Shown piece by piece: positions 20,151 through 29,449 of a stretch of 64,000 bases of DNA. The notes beneath the pieces were generated by a model. That model was not told where the DNA came from, searched no databases, and worked only from the letters and a program-made list of their open reading frames with translations. Location: assembly GCF_015767275.1 (NCBI RefSeq), contig NZ_JADWMY010000003.1:289249-353248 (forward strand). Direction: 5' to 3'. This DNA is from Herbaspirillum sp. AP02. Its GTDB lineage: Bacteria > Pseudomonadota > Gammaproteobacteria > Burkholderiales > Burkholderiaceae_D. Position 1 is the first letter of the stretch. Each line of letters starts with the position of its first letter. The translations under genes were made by a program, and so were the position numbers.

Positions 20151-20168
20151 ACGAGGTCAGGAACGACG

Positions 20169-21110
20169 TCAATACAGCGTCTGTGAAGACTCATGCACCA
20201 GCTGCGCATACAGCTGGTGCCGCATGCCCGCGATCTGGCCGGCTTGCACCGCTTCCAGCACGGCGCAACCGGGCTCGTTGAGGTGGTGGCAGTTGTAGAA
20301 ACGGCATTTGCCCAGATAGGGCGTGAAGTCGCGGAAGGCACGTTCCAGCATGCCTTCGGAGAGCTGGTACAGGCCGAACTCCTGGAAGCCGGGTGAATCG
20401 ATGATGCTGGCTTCCTGCTCCATCTGGTACAGACGGGTGAAGGTGGTGGTGTGCTTGCCGGTATCGAGCGCGGCCGAGATTTCGCGGGTGGCGATGTCGG
20501 CGTCCGGCACGATCAGGTTGATGATGGAGGACTTGCCCATGCCGGACTGGCCGATCAGGATCGTGCTCTTGCCTGCCAGCAGCGGCATGAAGGCAGCGCG
20601 GGTTTCTTCCGGGTGGGCCTTGGCCGACACTTCGTGCACCGGGTAACCCAGGCGCGCATAGACCTGCAGGCGTTCCCGTGTCTTCGGCAGGGCCTCGGTG
20701 ATGTCGGTCTTGTTCAGGATCAGGTGGGCCGATACGCCCGCCGATTCGGCCGCCACCAGCGAACGCGAGACCAGGTCATCGGTAAAGCTGGGTTCGGTGG
20801 CCACCACGATGAACAGTTGATCCACATTGGCCGCCAGCAGCTTGGACTTGTACTGGTCGGAGCGGTAGAGCAGGGTTTTGCGCTCGTCGATGGTTTCGAT
20901 CACCCCCTGGTTGGGCGAGGTGAGCGCCAGGCGGACGCGGTCGCCCACGGAGACGTCGCTCTTCTTGCCCCGGGTGACGCAATGCAGTTTCCGTTCGCCG
21001 GCCTGCACCAGATAATGCCGCCCGTGGGCGGCGATCACCAGACCGGATTCCAGGTCGGCCTTGGCGACCGGCCCGGCGCCGCGTACTGCGGCTTGCTTGC
21101 GGCCAGCCAT
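20169..21110 (-). CDS. rsgA: ribosome small-subunit maturation GTPase RsgA
   Basis: RsgA (YjeQ) is a 30S-activated GTPase that checks late 30S assembly. The 313-residue protein has an N-terminal OB fold (residues about 20-80), a circularly permuted GTPase order with the G4 motif NKTD coming before the P-loop [10 protein letters not shown], and a C-terminal zinc finger [14 protein letters not shown]. Its ATG shares one base with the stop codon of phhB, so the two are translationally coupled. It converges on the siderophore receptor with 18 bases between stops. Confidence 0.95.
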   Translation of the reverse strand: MAGRKQAAVRGAGPVAKADLESGLVIAAHGRHYLVQAGERKLHCVTRGKKSDVSVGDRVRLALTSPNQGVIETIDERKTLLYRSDQYKSKLLAANVDQLFIVVATEPSFTDDLVSRSLVAAESAGVSAHLILNKTDITEALPKTRERLQVYARLGYPVHEVSAKAHPEETRAAFMPLLAGKSTILIGQSGMGKSSIINLIVPDADIATREISAALDTGKHTTTFTRLYQMEQEASIIDSPGFQEFGLYQLSEGMLERAFRDFTPYLGKCRFYNCHHLNEPGCAVLEAVQAGQIAGMRHQLYAQLVHESSQTLY

Positions 21111-21466
21111 CAGGCGTTGGCGCGCTGGGCGAAGATGGCGTCGACCTTGGCCGCGCAGACGAAGTCGTTGGCCGAGAGGCCACCGCGACCTTCATTGACG
21201 CTGTGGGTATCGAAACGCACGCTGCAGCGGTTGTAGCTCACGCCCAGCTCGGGGTGATGGTCTTCGGCATGGATCACCCAGGCGATCGCATTGACGAAGG
21301 CCAGGGTCTCGTAATAGTTGGCGAAGGTGAAGCTGCGCGCCAGCTTGCCGCCCTCGATCTTCCATGCGGGCAGGGCGGCCAGGTGGCTGGCGATGGCAGC
21401 GTCATCCAGGGCCTCGACGGGCTGGACGCAATGGGAAGCGGCGAGGGTGTGTGCGGTAATGCTCAT
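21110..21466 (-). CDS. phhB: pterin-4a-carbinolamine dehydratase
   Basis: PhhB recycles the pterin cofactor after aromatic hydroxylation by dehydrating 4a-hydroxy-tetrahydropterin. The 118-residue protein has the active-site pattern [29 protein letters not shown] sequence (two adjacent histidines and a later histidine) expected of the family. ATG 21466 is chosen since GGAG lies 6 bases upstream. It overlaps rsgA by one base. No phenylalanine hydroxylase is in the window; family members are also kept for tetrahydropterin metabolism in general. Confidence 0.93.
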   Translation of the reverse strand: MSITAHTLAASHCVQPVEALDDAAIASHLAALPAWKIEGGKLARSFTFANYYETLAFVNAIAWVIHAEDHHPELGVSYNRCSVRFDTHSVNEGRGGLSANDFVCAAKVDAIFAQRANA

Positions 21467-21479
21467 GGGGTTCTCCAAC

Positions 21480-21505
21480 GGTCAGGAAGCTGAACGCTCC
21501 TGACC
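21480..21505 (-). repeat. perfect hairpin between ste24 homologue and phhB
   Basis: GGTCAGGA and TCCTGACC pair perfectly around 10 bases, in the 57-base gap ahead of the phhB ribosome-binding site. There is no T-run, so it looks like a processing or stability element in the operon mRNA rather than a terminator. Confidence 0.4.
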
Positions 21506-21523
21506 TGTATGCAATGAAAGAAA

Positions 21524-22807
21524 TCAGTGACTGCCGGCCGGCGCGGCCATGGCGCCATGCAGGTGCCGGATGCGCAGCGAAGCCGGTGGGTGCGAATCGT
21601 AGAAGGCCGAGTGCAGCGGGTCGGGCGTGAGCGTGGAGGCGTTGTCCTCATACAGCTTGACCAGCGCCGAGACCAGGTCCTGGGCATTGGTATGCTGGGC
21701 GGCAAAGGCATCGGCCTCGAACTCGTGCTTGCGCGAGGACAGCGACGACAGCGGCGAGAGCAGGAAGGTGAAGATCGGCAGCACCAGCATGAACAGGATC
21801 AGCGCCATCGCATCGTTGCTGCCCAGCAGCAGCGGGTCCACGCCCAGGCCGGTATAGAACCAGGCCTGGCCCTTCAGGTAGCCCAGCAGGGCCAGCAGCG
21901 CCAGCGACATGGCAAACATCACCACCACCCGCTTGACGATGTGTTTGAGCTTGAAGTGGCCCAGTTCGTGGGCCAGCACGGCCTCGATCTCATGCGGTGC
22001 CAGGCGCGCCAGCAGGGTATCGAAGAAGACGATGCGCTTGCCCGAGCCGAAGCCCGAGAAATACGCATTGCCATGCGCGCTGCGCTTGGAACCATCCATC
22101 ACGAACAAGCCCTTGGAAGCGAAGCCCACGCGCTGCATCAGGCCCTCGATGCGGCTGCGCAGGCTATCGTCATCCAGCGCGGTGAACTTGTTGAACAGCG
22201 GTGCGATGAAACTGGGATAGATCACCAGCATCAGCAGCTGGAAGGCGCACAGCACCACCCAGGTGTAGAACCACCACAGCGCGCCGGCCTTGTCCATCAG
22301 CGTCAACACCACCCACAGCAGCGGCAGGCCGATCACCGCGCCGACCAGGCTTTGCTTGATCATGTCGCTGAAGAACAGGGCGCGGCTCATCTTGTTGAAG
22401 CCGAAACCGGCTTCCAGACGGAACTGCCGGTAATAGTCGAAGGGCAGGTCAACCAGGCCGGAGATGATGCCGAAGCCGGCCACCAGCGCGATCTGGTAGA
22501 TCATCCCGGGGCCGCCGGTCCAGCCCAGCAGCAGGCTGGAAAGCCACTGCAGTCCGCCCAGCAGGGTGAAGCCGATCAGTACCGCCGCATTGACCAGCAA
22601 GGTCACCAGCCCGAACTTGGTGCGCGCGACCGTGTAGTCGGCCGCCTTCTGGTGGGCCGACAGGGGAATCTTCTCGGCGAACTCGGGCGGCACGGCAGCG
22701 CGATGCGCGATCACGTGGCGGATGTGGCGCGACGCCAGCCAGAACCGCACCCCCAGGCTGATCCCCAGGAACACGATGAACAAAACGGAAAACGAAAGTG
22801 AAGACAT
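21524..22807 (-). CDS. M48-family membrane metalloprotease (Ste24/CAAX protease 1-like)
   Basis: This is a 427-residue multi-pass inner-membrane zinc protease. Hydrophobic segments include SFSVLFIVFLGISLGVRFWL at the N-terminus and four or more later ones. The zinc site HELGH lies in VLAHELGHFKLKHI near residue 277, and a downstream EFEADAFAA supplies the third ligand. Family members clear misfolded or jammed membrane proteins; the eukaryotic relative trims prenylated CAAX proteins, which bacteria lack. ATG 22807 is selected because the longer frame from 22921 adds an Arg/Ile-rich segment unlike the family. It is the first gene of the minus-strand group with phhB and rsgA. Confidence 0.9.
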   Translation of the reverse strand: MSSLSFSVLFIVFLGISLGVRFWLASRHIRHVIAHRAAVPPEFAEKIPLSAHQKAADYTVARTKFGLVTLLVNAAVLIGFTLLGGLQWLSSLLLGWTGGPGMIYQIALVAGFGIISGLVDLPFDYYRQFRLEAGFGFNKMSRALFFSDMIKQSLVGAVIGLPLLWVVLTLMDKAGALWWFYTWVVLCAFQLLMLVIYPSFIAPLFNKFTALDDDSLRSRIEGLMQRVGFASKGLFVMDGSKRSAHGNAYFSGFGSGKRIVFFDTLLARLAPHEIEAVLAHELGHFKLKHIVKRVVVMFAMSLALLALLGYLKGQAWFYTGLGVDPLLLGSNDAMALILFMLVLPIFTFLLSPLSSLSSRKHEFEADAFAAQHTNAQDLVSALVKLYEDNASTLTPDPLHSAFYDSHPPASLRIRHLHGAMAAPAGSH

Positions 22808-22833
22808 GCGTACCCTGTGCGAAAATATGAAGA

Positions 22834-22875
22834 TTCGTATCGAAATTCGTGAAGAAGTTCGTATCGAAGTTCGTG
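22834..22875. repeat. 24-bp-period tandem repeat upstream of the M48 protease
   Basis: Two 18-base copies, TTCGTATCGAAATTCGTG (22834-22851) and TTCGTATCGAAGTTCGTG (22858-22875), differ at one base. Each is partly self-complementary (TTCG..CGAA). They lie 27 bases upstream of the protease gene start in the divergent gap to orn and could be a regulator site; no protein is suggested. Confidence 0.5.
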
Positions 22876-23019
22876 GCCCGACCCGAATGCCCGCCACCGA
22901 CCGGCGTCGTCGGCAAGACATCGGGTCATGACGCCCGGCGCGTGCCGGGCGAGCGAACCAGGTAATGGAACCATGCAGCAGATGGGGTCAGATCCCCATC
23001 CCGTCAATAAGGAAGAATT

Positions 23020-23589
23020 ATGTCACAAGCCCCCGCCGCGCCCGTCCGGCCCAATGAAATGAACCTGATCTGGGTCGATATGGAAATGACCGGACTGGAC
23101 CCGGACAAGGATCGCATCATCGAAGTGGCCGTGGTGGTTACCGATGCAGAACTGAACATCCTGGGCGAAGGCCCGGTACTGGCCATCCACCAGTCCGACG
23201 AACTGCTGGACGGCATGGACGCCTGGAACAAGGGGACCCACGGCCGCTCGGGCCTGATCGACCGCGTCAAGGCTTCCACCGTCACCGAAGCCGATGCCGA
23301 GCAGCAGATCATCGCCTTCCTGAAGCAATACGTCCCTGCCGGCAAGTCGCCCATGTGTGGCAATTCGATCTGCCAGGACCGCCGCTTCATGGTGCGCGGC
23401 ATGCCCAAGCTGGAAGAATTCTTCCACTATCGCAACCTGGATGTGTCGACCCTGAAGGAACTGTGCAAGCGCTGGAAGCCGGAAATCGCCACCGGTTTCA
23501 AGAAGCGCCAGATGCATACGGCCCTGGCCGATATCCTGGAATCGATCGAGGAACTGAAGTATTACCGCGAGCACTTCATCAAGCAATGA
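23020..23589 (+). CDS. orn: oligoribonuclease
   Basis: Orn is the DEDDh 3'-5' exonuclease that degrades RNA dinucleotides, including the pGpG left from c-di-GMP breakdown. The 189-residue protein shows [20 protein letters not shown] (first two acidic ligands), [11 protein letters not shown] and the C-terminal HTALADI with the conserved Asp/His region. Length is standard. GGAAG precedes ATG 23020. It is divergent from the M48 protease and is followed by a terminator. Confidence 0.97.
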   Translation: MSQAPAAPVRPNEMNLIWVDMEMTGLDPDKDRIIEVAVVVTDAELNILGEGPVLAIHQSDELLDGMDAWNKGTHGRSGLIDRVKASTVTEADAEQQIIAFLKQYVPAGKSPMCGNSICQDRRFMVRGMPKLEEFFHYRNLDVSTLKELCKRWKPEIATGFKKRQMHTALADILESIEELKYYREHFIKQ

Positions 23590-23608
23590 TGCGCTTGCCG
23601 TAACGAAA

Positions 23609-23640
23609 AGGCGCGCTGGTTGCCCGGCGCGCCTTTTTTT
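23609..23640. terminator. terminator after orn
   Basis: GGCGCGC and GCGCGCC pair around a 10-base loop, followed by seven Ts. Preceding As also make it usable by the convergent SEC-C gene at 23659. Confidence 0.85.
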
Positions 23641-23658
23641 GTTGCAGCCTGGAATTGC

Positions 23659-24354
23659 TTACTCGCTGCCATCTTCCCCGCAGCATTTCTTGTATTTCTT
23701 GCCACTGCCGCAGGGGCAGGGATCGTTGCGGCCGATCTTGGGCGCATCGCGCTGGACCTGTTCCACCGCCGACTTGCGCTTGGGCGCCCAGTAGCGGTGG
23801 ATATGGGGAATGGCGGCTTCGATTTCGATGGCCAGCTTGTGGGTCTTGACCGGGTCATCGATGAGCTTGGTTTCTTCCTCTTCCAGCTCTTCCGAGCCCA
23901 GCAGGTAGATCGGGCGCATCAGCGGGGCCAGATTGGAGTGGAAGATTTCGTCCCATTGCTCGGCGCGCAACTGAATGCCTTCCCAGAAGCCCCAGGCCCA
24001 GGCCTCGGCGTCCAGCAGCGGCTTGCCTTCATGTTCACGTTCGCAGAACAGGGGCTCGTACTCCTTGGGCGCCACCTCGAAGGTGATGGCGATTTCGTTC
24101 ATGCTGCGCGCAATCAGGCTGGTGATGCGCTCGGCCTCCTTGCCGTTCTTGAACTTGGGCGTGTCTTCCGGGCGGCTGCCCCAGACCCGCGGCAGCCATT
24201 CGGCCATCAGCACTTCCTGCGGACCGATGGCCAGCGCCGTCAGGTAGCCGTGCAGGGTGTCCATGGTCATCACATCGTCGGCGCAGCGATCGGAAAGAAG
24301 AAAATCGTCGAGTTCGTCGAATTCGGCGTCGGAAAGGGGCTGGTCGAGATGCAT
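23659..24354 (-). CDS. UPF0149/YecA-family protein with SEC-C zinc motif
   Basis: This is a 231-residue cytoplasmic protein. The N-terminal two thirds match the YgfB/YecA family ([31 protein letters not shown], and [12 protein letters not shown]). The C-terminus is a SEC-C metal-binding motif, [19 protein letters not shown], as found at the end of SecA. SEC-C motifs bind zinc and often mediate ribosome or SecB contact; the function of this fusion family is not settled. It is divergent from srkA with 134 bases between starts. Confidence 0.9.
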   Translation of the reverse strand: MHLDQPLSDAEFDELDDFLLSDRCADDVMTMDTLHGYLTALAIGPQEVLMAEWLPRVWGSRPEDTPKFKNGKEAERITSLIARSMNEIAITFEVAPKEYEPLFCEREHEGKPLLDAEAWAWGFWEGIQLRAEQWDEIFHSNLAPLMRPIYLLGSEELEEEETKLIDDPVKTHKLAIEIEAAIPHIHRYWAPKRKSAVEQVQRDAPKIGRNDPCPCGSGKKYKKCCGEDGSE

Positions 24355-24476
24355 GATGGGTCCGGTTGCTGAAGATTGCTGTTACCAAAGGCAGGAGTGT
24401 AAAGGCATTCAGCCAGGGGCGCGAGCATTGTCGGCTTGGCGGCCGCAATCTGCTGCGACGCGGGCGTCGTGGACAG

Positions 24477-24482
24477 TACAAT
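24477..24482 (+). promoter_or_regulatory. -10 box placed for leaderless srkA transcript
   Basis: TACAAT (5/6) ends 6 bases before the srkA ATG at 24489, so the predicted transcription start coincides with the A of the start codon. No Shine-Dalgarno and no good -35 are seen. Confidence 0.4.
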
Positions 24483-24488
24483 AGCCGG

Positions 24489-25508
24489 ATGAATCAAGCC
24501 GCCACTGCTGACATCCCTGACGTCCCCGACGCCACCTCCTTCGCCACGCTCTCGCCCGATACCGTGCTCGATGCCCTCGACGCCCTGGGCCTGTACGGCG
24601 ACGGCCGCCTGCTGGCGCTCAACAGCTATGAAAACCGGGTCTATCAGGTCGGCATGGAAGATGGCCCGCCGCTGGTGGCCAAGTTCTACCGCCCCTTGCG
24701 CTGGTCCGATGCGCAAATCCTCGAAGAACATGCCTTTTCGCAGGAATTGACCGACGAAGAGGTGCCGGTGGTGCCGGCCATGCGCCTGGAGAGCGGTGCC
24801 ACCCTGCATCGTCATGCCGGTTTCCGCTTCGCCGTGTTCCACCGTCATGGCGGTCGCGCGCCCGAGCTGGACGATGCCGACACCCTGGAACGCCTGGGCC
24901 GCTTTATCGGCCGCATCCACGCCGTCGGCCTGCGCCGTTGCTTCGTCGAGCGTCCCGCGCTGGACCTCGCCAGCTTCGGCCAGGAGCCGCGTGACTGGCT
25001 GCTGGCGCATGACTTCATTCCCATGGATGTGGCCACTGCCTGGCGCACCACGGTCGAACAAGCCCTGCAGGGCGTGCAGCGTTGCTACGACCGCGCGGGC
25101 GAGATCCGTAGCCTGCGTCTGCACGGGGATTGCCATGTCGGCAATGTCCTGTGGACCGATGCCGGCCCGCACTTCGTCGATTTCGACGACAGCCGCAGCG
25201 GCCCCGCCGTGCAAGACCTGTGGATGCTGCTCTCCGGCGAGCGGCGCGAGATGGTCGGGCAACTGGCCGACCTGTTGGCCGGATATGAAAGTTTCTGCGA
25301 ATTCGAACCGCGCGAACTGTACCTGATCGAAGCGCTGCGTACGCTGCGGCTGATCCATTATTCCGCCTGGCTGGCGCGCCGTTGGGACGACCCGGCGTTT
25401 CCGGCCGCCTTCCCCTGGTTCAACACCCAACGCTATTGGCAGGACCGCATCCTGGAATTGCGCGAGCAGATCGCGCTGATGGATGAGCCGCCGCTGTGGC
25501 CGGTGTGA
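24489..25508 (+). CDS. srkA: stress response kinase A (YihE/RdoA)
   Basis: SrkA is a small Ser/Thr protein kinase of the choline-kinase-like fold that protects against stress-induced death in E. coli. The 339-residue protein shows NSYENRVYQVGMEDGPPLVAKFYRP (nucleotide-binding strand and lysine), the catalytic loop LRLHGDCHVGNVLW and the metal-binding HFVDFDDSRSGPAVQDLWML. Start 24489 gives the usual family length. The tag gene follows after 42 bases on the same strand. Confidence 0.93.
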   Translation: MNQAATADIPDVPDATSFATLSPDTVLDALDALGLYGDGRLLALNSYENRVYQVGMEDGPPLVAKFYRPLRWSDAQILEEHAFSQELTDEEVPVVPAMRLESGATLHRHAGFRFAVFHRHGGRAPELDDADTLERLGRFIGRIHAVGLRRCFVERPALDLASFGQEPRDWLLAHDFIPMDVATAWRTTVEQALQGVQRCYDRAGEIRSLRLHGDCHVGNVLWTDAGPHFVDFDDSRSGPAVQDLWMLLSGERREMVGQLADLLAGYESFCEFEPRELYLIEALRTLRLIHYSAWLARRWDDPAFPAAFPWFNTQRYWQDRILELREQIALMDEPPLWPV

Positions 25509-25550
25509 ACCGGCACCGATGAACCGCCTGAACTCTTTCCTACCTACATC

Positions 25551-26120
25551 ATGAGCCAATCACTCACCCGCTGCGGCTGGGTCAATCTTGCCAATCCCCG
25601 CTATGTCGAGTACCACGATCACGAATGGGGCGTGCCCTGCCACGACGAGACCCGGCTATTCGAAATGCTGAACCTGGAAGGCGCCCAGGCCGGGCTGTCC
25701 TGGGAGACCGTGCTCAACAAGCGCGACAGCTACCGCGCCGCCTTCGACCAGTGGGACGCCGAGAAGATCGCCTGCTACGACGAGCGCAAGGTGGCGCAAC
25801 TGCTGGCCGACCCCGGCATCGTGCGCAATCGCCTGAAGGTGGCCGCCACCATCGGCAATGCCCGTGCCTACCTCAAGCTGCGCGACGACGTGGGCGGCCT
25901 CGATCCCTATCTGTGGGGCCATCTCGACGGCCAGCCCATCGTCAACCGCTGGGCTTCCCTGGCGGACTGCCCGGCCAAGACCCCGCTGTCGGACGCCATT
26001 TCCAAGGACCTCGCCAAGCGCGGCTTCAAGTTCGTCGGTTCCACCATCATCTATGCCTATCTGCAGGGCGTGGGCGTGATCAACGACCACGTACGCGACT
26101 GCCATTGCCACGGCCGCTGA
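25551..26120 (+). CDS. tag: DNA-3-methyladenine glycosylase I
   Basis: Tag removes 3-methyladenine from alkylated DNA as the first step of base excision repair. The 189-residue protein has the family start RCGWV with Cys8, EYHDHEWGVP with conserved histidine and tryptophan, LEGAQAGLSWETVLNKR and FVGSTIIYAYLQGVGVINDH. The C-terminal DCHCHGR supplies the remaining zinc ligands. Standard length. It lies 42 bases after srkA and may share its transcript. Confidence 0.96.
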   Translation: MSQSLTRCGWVNLANPRYVEYHDHEWGVPCHDETRLFEMLNLEGAQAGLSWETVLNKRDSYRAAFDQWDAEKIACYDERKVAQLLADPGIVRNRLKVAATIGNARAYLKLRDDVGGLDPYLWGHLDGQPIVNRWASLADCPAKTPLSDAISKDLAKRGFKFVGSTIIYAYLQGVGVINDHVRDCHCHGR

Positions 26121-26280
26121 GCCGACCTGTACCAAAGGGTGACATGAAGACGGAATGAGGACAGGCGGCCGTGGTCGGGTTTGGTTTACACTCGCAGCCT
26201 GCGGCGGTGCATCAGGACTGCCGGGATAGATTCACGAGGCCGGCTGGCGCCATGCCAGGCCGGTGAAGTATGGGAGTAGC

Positions 26281-29271
26281 ATGATTTTCGTCAAATGGTT
26301 TGGCTGGTCGGTCCTCTGGCTGCTGCCGCTGCTGCTGCGCACGGTAGCGCGCGCGCTCGGCCGCAAGTCCATCTTCGGCGGCCGCGGCGCCATCCGCCTG
26401 TGGTGTGGCAGCCTGTTGCTGCTGGCCGCCAGCGGCGCGCTGGAAGCACTGGTGCGCGCACAACTGAGCAACAGTGATGACGGCCCCAGCGGCGACCTGG
26501 TCGGCGCGGCCCTGATGGAAGCCCTCGGCGGCAAGATCAGCAAGGGCATCGCTGCCGTGGTCTTGCTGGCGTTGCTCGCGTTGGGCCTGAAGTGGTTGCT
26601 CGGTGCCATCTTTGGTCGTAACGATGCGCAAAGCCGCGACGATCACCCTGAACTGGACCTGGGACCACCCCGACGCGGCAGCATCGAGAGCGAGCGCGTG
26701 CGCCTGAGCAGTCAGCGCAGCAGCTTCCCCGCGGGTGCCGAGCGCCGCATGCCGGCGGTGCGCCAGCCTGGGCCGGCCCGTACATCCGGCGCCGCGTCGA
26801 ACCGCGCTCCGGTAGGCTCACCCTACGAAGCGCGTCCGCGTCCGGCGCGCCTCACGCCGGCCCCGGCCAATGAGCGTCCGCTGGATGGTTCTGCGCGGGA
26901 AGACTGGAAGGTGCCGCTGTCGGCCTTGACCGGCGGCCAGCCGCGCCATGCCCAGGCAGGGCAGGGTGGGCAGGCGGGCAAATGGCCTTCGCTCAATCCC
27001 CGCCCGTCCGGCCCCGCCGCCAAGGCGCGCCCGGAATCCGAGTGGGCCGCTTTCGAAACCCTGCGCCCGACCGAAGCCATGCTGGCCCGCGCCGCCGCCA
27101 GCCGCGCCATCTCGGCCGCCAGTGCCGCCGCCGACGCCAGCCTCTCGCGGGCGGCGAGCCCGGCGTTACCGATCCGCCCGATTCCGTCCTCGATTGCCCG
27201 TTCCGCCAGTGATCAGCAGGCAGCGCCGTCCCCGCTCAATCCGACCCGCAGCATCCGCATCAGCAGCGTAGGCCGCGCCGCGCCGCAGGCAGCAGCGCCG
27301 AGCGGGCCGCCGCCGCGTGCCGATGTGATCCCGACCCGCCTGATGCGCTCCCTGCACGAGGCCGATGGTCTGCAGAACCTGACTCCAGCGGCTGCACCCA
27401 TCGTACCGGTGGTGCCGGTGGTGCCGATGGCGCCACCTTCGCCATTGCCCTCCGCGCTGCAGGATCAACTCATCCCCGACCTGCCGACCGCGCCCGAGCT
27501 GCCGCAGTCGGATGCAGGCTGGCCGCCCGCCGAACCCGCACAAGTGCCCGCCGTGCCAGCGTCGGCGCCGGAAGCGTTCTTGCCCGCCGACGACGAACCG
27601 ATCGACCTCGGCACCTTCAGCGCGCCCTGGTTCGACATGCTGCCCGATCCCGCACCGCCAACATCGCCGCCACTCCAACAGCAGCCGGCCTTCACCGTGC
27701 GCATGCCCGAACCGCAGCCCACCGAGATGGCGCCGGTGGCCAGGGTCTATCCCGAGCTCGAGGACGAGCCTCGGGTGGATATCCCGCTGCCCTCGCTGGA
27801 CCTGCTGGACGAAGTGCCCGAGTCGCGCATCGAGATCGATCCCGAGCAACTGCAGGAAACCGGCCGCCTGATCGAACAGCGTCTCAAGGAATTCAAGGTT
27901 CCCGTGACCGTGCTGGGCGCCGAAGCCGGCCCGGTGATCACCCGCTTCGAAGTGGAACCGGCGCAAGGCGTGCGCGGCGCCCAGGTGGTGAACCTGATGA
28001 AGGATCTGTCGCGGGCGCTGGGGCTGACCTCCATCCGGGTGGTCGAGACCATCCCCGGCAAGACCTGCATGGGCCTGGAACTGCCCAATGCGCGCCGGCA
28101 GATGATCAAGCTCTCCGAGATCATCCATTCCCAGGCCTACCGCAAGTCGTCGTCCCACCTCACCATTGCCATGGGCAAGGACATCACCGGCACGCCCGTG
28201 GTGACCGACCTGGCGCGGGCCCCGCACATGCTGGTGGCCGGTACCACCGGCTCGGGCAAGTCGGTGGCCATCAATGCCATGATCCTCTCGTTGCTCTACA
28301 AGGCCACGCCCGAGGAAGTGCGCATGATCATGATCGACCCCAAGATGCTGGAGTTGTCCATCTATGAAGGCATCCCGCACCTCCTGGCGCCGGTGGTGAC
28401 CGACATGCGCGAGGCCGCCCATGCCCTGAACTGGGCGGTGGACGAGATGGAGCGCCGCTACAAGAAGATGTCCAAGCTGGGCGTGCGCAACCTGGCCGGC
28501 TACAACCAGAAGCTGGACGAAGCCGCCGCCCGTGGCGAGAAGATCCCCAATCCCTTCAGCCTCACGCCGGACGCTCCGGAACCGCTGGAAAAGCTGCCCA
28601 CCATCGTGATCGTCATCGACGAACTGGCCGACCTGATGATGGTGGTCGGCAAGAAGGTCGAAGAGCTGATCGCCCGCCTGGCGCAGAAGGCGCGCGCGGC
28701 CGGTATCCACCTGATCCTGGCCACCCAGCGTCCTTCGGTGGACGTGATCACCGGCCTGATCAAGGCCAACATCCCGACCCGCGTGGCTTTCCAGGTGTCT
28801 TCCAAGATCGACTCGCGCACCGTGCTGGACCAGATGGGCGCGGAATCCCTGCTGGGCCACGGCGACATGCTGTTCCTGCCGCCGGGCTCGGGTTACCCGC
28901 AGCGCGTGCATGGCGCCTTCGTCTCCGACGAAGAGGTGCATCGCGTGGTGGAATACCTGAAGTCCTTCGGTGAACCGCGTTATATCGAGGAAATCCTGGC
29001 CCCGCCGATGTCCGAGGACACGGCCCAGGCCGACATGTTCGCCGGCGGCGAGGGCGGCGACCCGGAGTCCGATCCGCTCTACGACGAAGCCGTGGCCTTC
29101 GTGCTCAAGACACGACGCGCCTCGATTTCGTCGGTACAACGGCAATTGCGCATCGGTTACAACCGCGCGGCGCGGCTGGTGGAACAGATGGAGACAGCCG
29201 GCGTGCTCTCGGCCATGTCGCGCAACGGCAGCCGCGACATCCTGGTGCCGCCCTCGGGGGGCGAGGAATAG
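26281..29271 (+). CDS. ftsK: DNA translocase FtsK (long-linker paralogue)
   Basis: FtsK is a membrane-anchored hexameric DNA pump that clears the septum and acts at dif with XerCD. The 996-residue protein has three hydrophobic N-terminal segments (first 15-20 residues, about 45-57 and 90-105), a Pro/Ala/Arg-rich linker of roughly 400 residues, then the motor. Walker A is GTTGSGKS at 654-661, followed by [20 protein letters not shown] and [18 protein letters not shown] (Walker B). The C-terminal gamma winged helix ([19 protein letters not shown] to the end) reads KOPS-type sites. ATG 26281 is preferred over GTG 26263 because GGGAG precedes it. The short membrane part suggests the second FtsK common in this order; a canonical four-TM FtsK is expected elsewhere in the genome. 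Confidence 0.92.
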   Translation: MIFVKWFGWSVLWLLPLLLRTVARALGRKSIFGGRGAIRLWCGSLLLLAASGALEALVRAQLSNSDDGPSGDLVGAALMEALGGKISKGIAAVVLLALLALGLKWLLGAIFGRNDAQSRDDHPELDLGPPRRGSIESERVRLSSQRSSFPAGAERRMPAVRQPGPARTSGAASNRAPVGSPYEARPRPARLTPAPANERPLDGSAREDWKVPLSALTGGQPRHAQAGQGGQAGKWPSLNPRPSGPAAKARPESEWAAFETLRPTEAMLARAAASRAISAASAAADASLSRAASPALPIRPIPSSIARSASDQQAAPSPLNPTRSIRISSVGRAAPQAAAPSGPPPRADVIPTRLMRSLHEADGLQNLTPAAAPIVPVVPVVPMAPPSPLPSALQDQLIPDLPTAPELPQSDAGWPPAEPAQVPAVPASAPEAFLPADDEPIDLGTFSAPWFDMLPDPAPPTSPPLQQQPAFTVRMPEPQPTEMAPVARVYPELEDEPRVDIPLPSLDLLDEVPESRIEIDPEQLQETGRLIEQRLKEFKVPVTVLGAEAGPVITRFEVEPAQGVRGAQVVNLMKDLSRALGLTSIRVVETIPGKTCMGLELPNARRQMIKLSEIIHSQAYRKSSSHLTIAMGKDITGTPVVTDLARAPHMLVAGTTGSGKSVAINAMILSLLYKATPEEVRMIMIDPKMLELSIYEGIPHLLAPVVTDMREAAHALNWAVDEMERRYKKMSKLGVRNLAGYNQKLDEAAARGEKIPNPFSLTPDAPEPLEKLPTIVIVIDELADLMMVVGKKVEELIARLAQKARAAGIHLILATQRPSVDVITGLIKANIPTRVAFQVSSKIDSRTVLDQMGAESLLGHGDMLFLPPGSGYPQRVHGAFVSDEEVHRVVEYLKSFGEPRYIEEILAPPMSEDTAQADMFAGGEGGDPESDPLYDEAVAFVLKTRRASISSVQRQLRIGYNRAARLVEQMETAGVLSAMSRNGSRDILVPPSGGEE

Positions 29272-29327
29272 GCACGCATAGGCAGGCATAAGCACGCTTA
29301 AGCACGAATAAGCACGAATAAGCAGGA
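29268..29327 (+). repeat. six tandem 10-bp repeats starting at the ftsK stop codon
   Basis: Six imperfect units of about ATAAGCACGA run head to tail: ATAGGCACGC, ATAGGCAGGC, ATAAGCACGC, TTAAGCACGA, ATAAGCACGA, ATAAGCAGGA. The ftsK stop TAG lies inside the first unit. The period equals one helical turn. Confidence 0.85.
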
Positions 29328-29372
29328 CGGCATCGGTGCCAGCGCCATTACGAATATCCGGCTGCACAAGAC

Positions 29373-29404
29373 AAAACGGCGAACCCTTGCAGGTTCGCCG
29401 TTTT
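29373..29404. terminator. bidirectional terminator between ftsK and gabD
   Basis: AAAACGGCGAACC and GGTTCGCCGTTTT pair perfectly around a short loop, with A-run and T-run ends for both strands. Confidence 0.9.
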
Positions 29405-29449
29405 GCTTGAACGCCGTCTCAGGCGATCAGACCATCAGAGCGCCAGCCC

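Noticed and set aside
27166..29367. A 733-codon frame opposite ftsK
   Set aside because: Same codon-bias artefact; its 'N-terminus' is merely the tandem repeat after ftsK.
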